Part shown: in pieces, positions 17,440 through 25,000 of the stretch
Position numbering within the stretch: position 1 is the first letter of the stretch
Layout of the letters: each line of letters starts with the position of its first letter
The notes under the pieces: model-generated
Databases searched by the model: none
The model's input: only the letters and a program-made list of their open reading frames with translations
What the model was told of the DNA's origin: nothing
NCBI GenBank assembly: GCA_002707745.1
Contig: PANU01000094.1
Location: 1 to 34,847 of the forward strand
From: Flavobacteriaceae bacterium
Lineage (GTDB): Bacteria > Bacteroidota > Bacteroidia > Flavobacteriales > Flavobacteriaceae
Direction of reading: 5' to 3'
Length of the DNA: 34,847 bases
Position numbers and translations under genes: made by a program

Positions 17440-17494
17440 ATTTTTAGTAAAATTAGAGCCCGTTTACGGCGGTTAACAACTATTTTTAGTAAAA
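17440..17494 (-). promoter_or_regulatory. Paired TTTTACTAAAA palindromes upstream of the BfmA-like gene
   Basis: ATTTTTAGTAAAA occurs at 17440-17452 and again at 17482-17494, 42 bp apart. Its core TTTTA-C-TAAAA is a near-perfect palindrome. The first copy touches the start codon. Paired sites of this kind suggest an autoregulatory operator, or binding sites of the mobilization protein itself. Confidence 0.4.
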
Positions 17495-17566
17495 AACAGC
17501 GTTTTTATTAAAATTCAAAAAAATATAAAAACCCTGAAAACCCCTATAAACAGTATGTTTATGGAA

Positions 17567-17620
17567 GAATCGAATAAACGTAACAGGGCGGCTGCCCGTT
17601 ACCCTCTTGCTATTCGATTC
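17567..17620. repeat. Nested inverted repeat upstream of the mobilization gene
   Basis: The outer arms GAATCGAATA (17567-17576) and TATTCGATTC (17611-17620) are perfect. Inside, GTAAC-A-GGGC (17580-17589) pairs with GCCCGTTAC (17594-17602) around a 4-nt loop. There is no T-run, so it is not a simple terminator; a transfer origin or protein-binding structure is possible. Confidence 0.55.
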
Positions 17621-18261
17621 CTTCATTTCATTTCAGGATCTTCATACTTTTCAACCAAGCTGAAAAGCTATTTTGGGAACTTTAAACACTATTACTTTTT
17701 TAGTAATAAAGTGAAGTTACTTATTTATAAACAACTGACAATCATTAAAATAAACTATTTTTCATATTCATTTTATATGGTTTTATTTGATGTATTTTGA
17801 TATACATTTCCTTTTAAAATCACCTACTTATTATATCTTGAACGTTTTCCTTTTCTTTTGGTATTAAATTCTAAGTGCTTTACTAATTACCAAGTTTATT
17901 TGTAGCAAAATGATACAGATTAAGCCTTAATTCAATTTCATTCACTTACTTCCCATAGCGCCGTCGCCGTTACCTTTTCGGTAACCGAACAAAAATTCTG
18001 AACGAGTAAGAACTTATAAAAGTGAAGCCCGGCCTGAGCGCAGTCGAATGGGTGAGCGAACGGTTATGCAGTTTGTCTCGGGCAGAATTTTAAACTTTGT
18101 GTAGAAAAAGGGTAGGGTGATAATTTTGCCAGGCGAACGCTGTCGCTTTTTCTGCGACAGGGTTCAAGATAGTCTAGTGAACCGCTTTTCTCGGAATGAA
18201 GCTTTTCGCTAAATGTAGAGGAATGGGGTGGAACGGGCTATAATTACTATACCATTTTGAT

Positions 18262-18298
18262 ATTATGAGCCGATTAGGAATGCTATTCGGCTCATAAT
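18262..18298 (-). terminator. Terminator-like hairpin after the CBASS operon
   Basis: A 12-bp perfect stem ATTATGAGCCGA / TCGGCTCATAAT with a 13-nt loop, 40 bp beyond the stop of the last CBASS gene. The A/T tracts on both sides are short, so it may work weakly in either direction. Confidence 0.55.
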
Positions 18299-18337
18299 TT
18301 TGGATATTTTGAGGTGAATAATGTACTTAATTAGTAT

Positions 18338-19189
18338 TTAAACTTTGGACCATCTCATATTTAAAGCCCATTTAGTATGTTGTCCTATGTCGTATTCTTT
18401 AACTTTTTCGGTTGGATTGTGACCTAGTGAGTCAATCAGATTAGAACTTGCCCATTTTATTTTAGAAGAATCTCCTTTTTTTAATAGGCTTTTTAACTCC
18501 TGACGTTGTTCTGGCGTTGGTACTAAATCTAATATATCATACTGTAAAATTTCATAACAATCTCCCCACCCTGGTGTTCTTTTAATAGGTGTTAAAACTT
18601 TACCTCTGAAATTATAGTTTACGTATGGAAAAACTTCTTTTGAGAGAAAGCTTTCTCCATCACCAATTATCAATTCTTCATAGAATTCTCTCCAATGACT
18701 TACTTCTCGATCTACCCCTTTATTAAACCAATCCAAAAATTTAATAGCATTTTTAGCTGGTATGAACAAAGCGAAGTCATCTTTCATGATTCCACTATTT
18801 GGTAATTTTGGATCATCCATTGCATCGAAATCTGTCTTTAATTTAGATCGTGTGTCCTCAAGTATTTTATACTTTCCACCCACAAGCTGAAAGTGACCAT
18901 AATTATTGTTTTTAACTAATAGATATTTGTCTTCTACTTTAATTCTATATAGATATGACATCGAAAACCGAATATTTTTTCCACGGATAGCCAAGTATTT
19001 ACTAAAAATGGACATCCATAACCTTTTTCTATTGGTATAAATATACTCTCCTAATAATTCTAGCAGAACCAGTAACCCAGCTATACCATACCAAATAACT
19101 TCTTTTTGAAAATTTGAGCCACTAAGCTTAGTGTACCCAAAAATTATAACTCCTATTGCAATTAATGCTTGAAAAATTCTTCTAATCAT
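18338..19189 (-). CDS. cap16: CBASS effector: two transmembrane helices plus SMODS-associated Nudix-like domain (Cap16-like)
   Basis: This 283-residue protein has two N-terminal membrane helices (about 4-20 and 30-50), a basic connector, and a C-terminal domain (about 65-283) like the SMODS-associated Nudix domain. FQLVGGKYKI (100-109) matches a Nudix entry strand-loop. WREFYEELI (166-174) matches the REUXEEXG half of the Nudix box (Arg167, Glu168, Glu171, Glu172), but the upstream Gly-x5-Glu part is degenerate. As last gene of the CBASS operon, in an ATGA overlap with the ATPase gene, it is the effector: it probably senses the cyclic nucleotide through the Nudix-like domain and damages the inner membrane. 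The binding-only versus hydrolase question is open. The name Cap16 rests on architecture. Confidence 0.8.
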   Translation of the reverse strand: MIRRIFQALIAIGVIIFGYTKLSGSNFQKEVIWYGIAGLLVLLELLGEYIYTNRKRLWMSIFSKYLAIRGKNIRFSMSYLYRIKVEDKYLLVKNNNYGHFQLVGGKYKILEDTRSKLKTDFDAMDDPKLPNSGIMKDDFALFIPAKNAIKFLDWFNKGVDREVSHWREFYEELIIGDGESFLSKEVFPYVNYNFRGKVLTPIKRTPGWGDCYEILQYDILDLVPTPEQRQELKSLLKKGDSSKIKWASSNLIDSLGHNPTEKVKEYDIGQHTKWALNMRWSKV

Positions 19190-20067
19190 TTTATTTCTGG
19201 GCTTGCTTTAACATTGTTAATAGTTTCTTTTAAAATATCAAAAGATAAAGGTTTAGAGGGATAAGCCATTGCTACAGCTTCAGGCAAAACTTTTAATCTT
19301 ACATCTGAAAATGAGTAACCTACTGGCTCACCTTCCTTCATAGATAGTTTCGCAAGCTCGCTTAATTCTGCATCTCTTAAATTCAATCCTCTTAGACTCT
19401 GAACATACAATTCTTTATACTCTTCTTCTGTGGGTCTTTTAAACTCTAGTATAATAGCAGCTCTTCTTAAAATAGCTTCATCTATAAAATGAAGCCTATT
19501 TGTAGACATAAATAAAATTGCTCTTCCATCCATTTCTCGTACCTCATCAATTTTCTGGATAAGCGTATTAACAGCTGCTTTCTCCTCTTGGTGCATTTGG
19601 CCTGTAGCTCTAGTTGTAGCAATTGCGTCAGCCTCATCTATAAGTAGGAAAGCAAGTCTTCTTTTACCTGCTTGGCTCTTTAATTCAGCAAATGCGTCAT
19701 TAACAAGTTTACCCATTTCACCGTGCATCCCTTCTCCACGCACTCTAGTACTCAATTTGAGAAAAAAGCCTTCTTTTTTAAGTTCACGAGTCATTTTATC
19801 TGCAATGCTTGTAGCTGAAATAGTTTTACCCGTTCCTGCATCTCCTGCCAAAATAATAAGTGGATATTTATCCTTTAATTGAGAAATTATTGGCAAATCA
19901 ACTTTATGGTGCTTTTTACTCCAATCTGATAAGCTATCTTTATCTAACAGTAGTTTTAGGTTACTATAAATCCTATCAAATTTAGATTGAAAACCTACTA
20001 AACTTTTTGTCTGTTTCTGTACTTCCGCATTAGGAAGGGTAATTATATTGTCGAATATATCTGCCAT
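19186..20067 (-). CDS. cap6: CBASS TRIP13-like AAA+ ATPase (Cap6)
   Basis: This 293-residue AAA+ protein has Walker A GDAGTGKT (75-82), Walker B LLIDEADA (141-148), sensor-1 Asn190 in MSTNR and an arginine-finger pair Arg201/Arg202 (AILRRAA). A small helical lid follows (C-terminal 80 residues). It resembles bacterial TRIP13/Pch2 proteins of type III CBASS, which disassemble the HORMA-CD-NTase complex and so keep the nucleotide cyclase off. The pore-loop stretch TRVRGEGMHGEMG (108-120) fits substrate threading. It overlaps the HORMA gene (TAATG) and the effector gene (ATGA), so expression of the three is coupled. Confidence 0.9.
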   Translation of the reverse strand: MADIFDNIITLPNAEVQKQTKSLVGFQSKFDRIYSNLKLLLDKDSLSDWSKKHHKVDLPIISQLKDKYPLIILAGDAGTGKTISATSIADKMTRELKKEGFFLKLSTRVRGEGMHGEMGKLVNDAFAELKSQAGKRRLAFLLIDEADAIATTRATGQMHQEEKAAVNTLIQKIDEVREMDGRAILFMSTNRLHFIDEAILRRAAIILEFKRPTEEEYKELYVQSLRGLNLRDAELSELAKLSMKEGEPVGYSFSDVRLKVLPEAVAMAYPSKPLSFDILKETINNVKASPEIK

Positions 20068-20579
20068 TATTTAAAATTAGTTTTTTGAACTTCATATGTT
20101 TTGCTTCCATATAATTGTGCTTTATCGGAACTTAAATGTGAGAATGATAAGTCTTCAGATGAGCTTGTCCAATTTATTTCAAAATCATCAGAAAATTTAC
20201 TTCTCTGATCGACCGATAGAGCGTGCCAAAAAGATGTATAACTTAGTACAACAGTCAAGTAAGTATCTTCATCTGAAGGCCAATCATAATTTTTGCCTGC
20301 TCTGTCACCTTCATTTGTATTACCATTATCGTTAACTGTAAATTTTGCAGCACGCACTTGGTATCCAGTATTATTCCTTTTTAATATTATGGTTACACAA
20401 GACAAGTACTTATTTTCTGCAAGTTTTAAAATGTCTTTACTTAATCTATCGACATAGGTTGTATCCCATTTCCCAGTTCTTCTGGCAATCATTCTTATAT
20501 CAGCTATACAGTTTTCGAATGTCTTACGAATATCTGTAACCGTATAGGTACTAGTTTTTGTAGTTGTGTTATAACTCAT
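20067..20579 (-). CDS. cap7: CBASS bacterial HORMA-domain protein (Cap7)
   Basis: This 170-residue protein has the layout of the bacterial HORMA family 1. The N-terminal helix (TYTVTDIRKTFENCIADIRMI) precedes a central beta region (LSCVTIILKR, YQVRAAKFTV). After a loop rich in Asn, Asp and Gly comes the C-terminal safety-belt-like segment (LSFSHLSSDKAQLYGSKTYE). In type III CBASS, HORMA proteins bind a peptide signal and then activate the CD-NTase. Assignment rests on pattern and on position between the CD-NTase gene (1 bp gap) and the TRIP13-like gene (1-bp overlap). Only one HORMA gene is present; many type III operons have one, some have two. Confidence 0.82.
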   Translation of the reverse strand: MSYNTTTKTSTYTVTDIRKTFENCIADIRMIARRTGKWDTTYVDRLSKDILKLAENKYLSCVTIILKRNNTGYQVRAAKFTVNDNGNTNEGDRAGKNYDWPSDEDTYLTVVLSYTSFWHALSVDQRSKFSDDFEINWTSSSEDLSFSHLSSDKAQLYGSKTYEVQKTNFK

Positions 20580-20580
20580 A

Positions 20581-21561
20581 TTATTTTATATTAAATGTTG
20601 GACCAAATACAGATTTCCATTCATTAATTGTATCACCTTCATTGTTTCTATCTTGGGCTAAGTTTAAGGTGTCAAACGCTTCCTCAGCCTCTTCTTTAAT
20701 CTCATTCCATTTAGAAATGTCTATTTTCTTTGCGGCATTATTTTCATTATTAGTATCATCCGCTATATAAATAGCTGTATTATAGTAAGGAACACTATTT
20801 ATAGCGTGCGCAAATTTTATATCTGGGAAAGAGGATTCACTTAAAAATTGAAAAAATCTAATTATAGCTTCTTCTACATTAGATTCAACACCCTTAGTTA
20901 TATCTAAATACCCTACGATTAGCTCAATTGCGAAGGATGAAATCCCTCCTTCATTGTCAAATGGTTTTAATTCTTTATAGTTTTTCCACCATTTAAGCGC
21001 TCTCACAATTGAGGTATAGCTTGGATTGGCTTTTCTTAGACTTAGAGAAAAATCAAGATGATTCTCTACACTTGTTATATATTTACCGCCACCACCTCGT
21101 TGTGGTTGCCATACATATCGAACTGGACTGTTAATTGGAACAACTGGAACAATGTCTACCTCTAACCCTGAACTATTAAATCTGATAGTAATAGATTTGG
21201 TATTCCCATCAGCATCGACATCATTAGGGATATCTTTGGTAGGGTATATTTCCTTTAGGTAATTAACAATATAATCGTGAACTCTCTTCAAATCATTTTG
21301 AAGATTATCGTCTCCAGTAACAAAAAGTACCAGATCGATGTCTATAGGATTATCTCCTGTTGCTTTTAAAATTGTGTGTTTTTTCCAGGAACCGGCAAGC
21401 AGGTATTTAGACACCTTCATTCCTGTACTTTCATCATTTTTAATTTTGTTCTCTAATTTCGATTTCAGATTATTAATCTGATCACGATATTTAGACATAT
21501 TATCCTTTTGTAGTTTTATTTTTTCTACAAAATGGCCAATTTCATTATTGTTTAACTTCAT
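20581..21561 (-). CDS. cdnC: CBASS CD-NTase (cGAS/DncV-like nucleotidyltransferase, CdnC-like)
   Basis: This 326-residue nucleotidyltransferase has an N-terminal helix, then the active site GSWKKHT (Gly57, Ser58) with metal ligands Asp74 and Asp76 (PIDIDLVLF) and Asp136 (LEVDIVPV). A C-terminal OAS1-C-like helical domain follows (about 170-326, containing the VRALKWWKNY helix). The C-terminal WKSVFGPTFNIK ending is like that of clade C CD-NTases of type III systems. It makes a cyclic oligonucleotide on phage sensing; which one cannot be told from sequence. It is the first gene of the operon, with a 23-nt palindrome 45 bp upstream that is shared with the Druantia promoter. Confidence 0.9.
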   Translation of the reverse strand: MKLNNNEIGHFVEKIKLQKDNMSKYRDQINNLKSKLENKIKNDESTGMKVSKYLLAGSWKKHTILKATGDNPIDIDLVLFVTGDDNLQNDLKRVHDYIVNYLKEIYPTKDIPNDVDADGNTKSITIRFNSSGLEVDIVPVVPINSPVRYVWQPQRGGGGKYITSVENHLDFSLSLRKANPSYTSIVRALKWWKNYKELKPFDNEGGISSFAIELIVGYLDITKGVESNVEEAIIRFFQFLSESSFPDIKFAHAINSVPYYNTAIYIADDTNNENNAAKKIDISKWNEIKEEAEEAFDTLNLAQDRNNEGDTINEWKSVFGPTFNIK

Positions 21562-21605
21562 CTATTAACAGTATTTAAAAATTAATACTGCAATACTACG
21601 ACCTT

Positions 21606-21628
21606 ACTATGCAAAGTAATTGCATAGT
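21606..21628 (-). promoter_or_regulatory. Palindromic operator before the CBASS operon (copy 1)
   Basis: ACTATGCA-N7-TGCATAGT spans 23 nt, 45 bp before the CD-NTase start. On the minus strand a TAGTATTG element (one mismatch to TAnnTTTG) follows at once, so a bound repressor would cover the promoter. The same 23-nt layout is found at 31031-31053. Confidence 0.75.
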
Positions 21629-21650
21629 TATCGGAAGGACTTGAGAGAAC

Positions 21651-21926
21651 CTAGTTTGCCTGGTTAAAGTCTTCCACAATTTTAAAAATCACATCAGCCT
21701 GTTTTTCAGTAAAAACACCATCTATACCCATACTGTGGAAGTTCTTAAAGGGTGAGTCATATAGTTTACTAGGCTCGATAGTTCCATTTGTGGTTAAGAC
21801 TTTTTTGATGGTATCTAGAAACTCTATTTGAATTGCATTGAGCTGAAAGTCATTAATGAATTTAGCAAAAGCAGCATCTACCTTTTCAGGACTCAAGCCC
21901 GTTAATGATATTATATATCTTCGAAT
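21651..21926 (-). pseudogene. hsdR: hsdR C-terminal relic (type I restriction enzyme)
   Basis: About 91 codons before the first upstream stop match only the C-terminal domain of HsdR. The visible segments are RRYIISLTGLSPEKVDAAF, LNAIQIEFLDTIKKVLTTNG, EPSKLYDSPFKNFHSMGIDG and VFTEKQADVIFKIV. That is the helical tail that docks onto the methylase; the nuclease and helicase domains are absent. The only start is a TTG at 21896 and no function is expected. It lies between druE and the CBASS promoter on the same strand, a sign that a type I system once stood here and was replaced. Confidence 0.72.
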
Positions 21927-21962
21927 CTAAGATGATGTCTAATAACACTAAGTGCGTAAAAT

Positions 21963-22009
21963 TAGATTACTCAAATGGTAGGTCAAATGGATAGTATTTG
22001 AGTAATCTA
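21963..22009 (-). terminator. Terminator hairpin overlapping the druE stop codon
   Basis: 14-bp perfect arms TAGATTACTCAAAT (21963-21976) and ATTTGAGTAATCTA (21996-22009) with a 19-nt loop. The druE stop (22007-22009) lies in the 3' arm. On the minus strand a short T-rich stretch follows. Confidence 0.6.
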
Positions 22010-25000
22010 GTTTTCGATACTAATATTATAAATTATATCATAGGCTACATCTTTACGGATGTCAAAAACTTGATTTTCCATTTTCATATCCCTAGAGGTT
22101 AATCGCTCTACAGGCTTTAAACCGTGTGCTATTCCTGCATCGATTCTAATACTAAATGCAACCTTACTTGATTTAAAGTCGAAGTATCTATAATGTGGTA
22201 ATCGTTTTTCTTCTTTAAAGTTTACTTCAAAATCAAAATGAGTTCCTAACTCTTTTAAATCATAGACATAGTCATCCAACTCCTTATAGTTGTGAATGAT
22301 ATACTCTGGATAGTTAGGTCCTCTAAAGTCTGATTTAGCTAGATGTACATTAAGCGCAGAAATATTGATAGGCCATATTTGCTTTATCTGATTTATAAAC
22401 TGAAGCATTAGCCTAAGGGAAAACTCCGACTGATTGTATTTGTCGTAATAGGATACCTCAAATGATTGATTAGCTATTCTAGACAGAAAATCTTCTGTGT
22501 TATTAAGATTTGCATTCATTAATTGTGCAATATCATTGCTTTGGTTGTTTCTAGGTATACTGCCTTTTATTCTAGATTCATAGAGGTTGCCGGCTGCTAG
22601 TTGCGGTATGATAAAATCAGGATATTGATGTGTAGTAGCTTTTTCTATTTTAAAAAACTTCTCATTGATACCAGATGTCCAATCTTCACTTAATGAGTCG
22701 TAATCTCCTTTGGAAATAAAATGTATAGTCTCTCCGTTATTTAAGACTACTGATAAGTGAATAGGGTAGTCTAAAAACGAATTTCCAGAACCTTGCTTAA
22801 GATTGAAATTATGAGACAACAAATAGGCTGATAACTTTTCCTGATTGTTCTTGAAATTAACAGTTCCTTCTACTACGAGGTTTATAGCAATTCTATCTCT
22901 TTTCAGCTTGTCAATCCATACAATATCATCTACTTGCCACTCTGAAATTTTATTATTGATGTGTATGTATACTTCTTTGATACCTCGTTGATACTTTAAA
23001 ATGTTTATCTCATCTGCAAGACGACCAAATACGAAACTTACATTGTCATCTTCTGCTTGTAATTCTTTGGGTAATTGATTTTCTATTGCAGATTGCAACC
23101 ATTGTATTGCTAGATGACGTTCTAAATCTTCTATATGCCACTGCGTGCTTCTATCAATAAGACATTTTGTACAAGCAGTCTGGCAATCACAATTTTGTAA
23201 AACATCTAAAGCGAGTTTTAATATTTTCTCTGCATACCATCTAAATTGAGAAGCATAACCTGCACCACCTTTTGCAGTATCGTAAATGAATATCGTTTGA
23301 TATCCTTTGTACTGTTTTATTCCAAAACCTAATTCAGCCTCTTCGATAGCAAGATGTTCTGCAAGTGATTTTGAGAAAATGACTCCTAGGGAGTAGGCTA
23401 ATTTCTTATCGTTAACATAGGATTGATTTCTGTTTTTTAAACGTATTTCTGTAAAGTCAGTTTTGAACCTACTTCCCAATATAATATGCTCTCTTATGTT
23501 TTGCGCAGAACACGTGCTTTGTCCGTTGCCATCTCTTCCGCCTCTGAGCCTTCTGTGGCCTTCTAATTTTTCTGTCGAAGTTTCTACCTTACCACAATCT
23601 AAACATAAACTATAGCCTTCGCCTTCACCAGTATTATAAAAAAGTATCTGTGTGTCTTTTTGATTTGCACTAGTTCTAAAATCAATAAAGCGATTTTGAT
23701 TACTCGCCCAAGGTTCAATATTTAATAAAAGTGGTTCCAAATATTGAGGTTTACTTTTTTCTGAAACTACACGAGTCGGTGTACTATACAAATCGATAGA
23801 AAATCCAGCAGGTTCTACCAGTTCTGTGAGAGAGCCTTTATGCTCTCCTAACTCTAAACCTTGAAAAGCACCAATATTACACTTGGGGCAAGTATCACTA
23901 ACTTTCTGTTCTATATCTACTGTTCTCTGATAACCGCAGTTTTGACATCCTTGAATTGCATTTCTATCAGCGGATTTTCCCCAGTTGTTTTTCATTACAA
24001 TCCCGGAAGATTTATAATTCAATCCATCAATAAGAATACTATTACCTGGAGCAAATTCTGTTAGTGCTCTAGCTATAGGATAACTTGGATTTGATTTAAA
24101 CATTGGGTTTTTGCTTTTCAAGTCTGACATTGTGATTTTTTCAAAATCAACAATACCTGTTGGTAACCCAGCATTCGGTAAGAAGCTTTCTTCTGCCAAA
24201 TAGTTTAAAACAAATTTTTGTAAAAATTGACCCTTTCTATAACCAACAGCCTTGTAGGCAGGACTAGCATCACCAAACTGTTTTTTTAATTCTTCTAACT
24301 TTTTATCATAACCATCTCGCTGCGTCCTTATTCTTTGGGAAATCTGTTTAAAATTATCCGATACTTTGGCAATTAATTCTTCTGCGCTATCATCAGCAAG
24401 TGGCGTATCCTTAACTACATTTTCTAACTGCTCTTTTATAATTGAAGGATCAATACTATCTAACCAATTTAGAAAGCTGTGCGCGATAGTTGGTGTATTT
24501 TCATAAAAGAATTTTTCAATATTTTCTCTTACATTAAGACCTTTATTCTCATTTTCTTGATGCCTAATAAAGATTCCAAACAGAAGTGAATTAACGTGCC
24601 TTTCTACGATATTTCTACTATCGAAGGCTAATATAGGTGGCGCGATTTTGTGTTCTAGTGCCCATTTTGGATTATTCATAGTTCGCAACCCAATAGGATT
24701 AGGAGCGCAGAATGTTAATGCTAGTGATTTATTCTCTGCACGACGACCAGCACGACCAGTTCGCTGTAAATAATTTGCTGGCATAGGTGGCACATTACTC
24801 ATTACCACTGCAGAAATACCGCCTATGTCCACACCCATTTCCATAGTAGTAGAACAACTTAAAATATTTATTTCACCATTTTCAAATTGAGTTTCTAACT
24901 CCTTCAGGCGTGTTTTATCTTGTTGAGCAGAGTGCTCTCCTGCTAGGTATAACTTATCATAATCAAAGATGCGCTCGTGCAAATCGTTCCATAATCCTTT

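Larger units (their letters stand above)
17439..18337. other. Non-coding structured region of the element (possible oriT)
   Basis: There are 899 bp without a credible gene. It holds the paired palindromes at 17440-17494, a nested hairpin at 17567-17620, a GTTACC/GGTAAC hairpin (17969-17985), a dispersed flavobacterial repeat (CTGAGCGCAGTCGAA, 18034-18048), a CTGTCGC/GCGACAG hairpin (18140-18160) and a terminator (18262-18298). A plus-strand frame across 17555-17800 is judged chance. The position next to the BfmA-like gene makes this the best place to look for a transfer origin. Confidence 0.45.

Noticed and set aside
17555-17800. 81-aa plus-strand open frame in the non-coding region
   Set aside because: It runs across the nested hairpin, has an unlikely composition (Tyr/Phe/Lys-rich second half) and no recognisable pattern.
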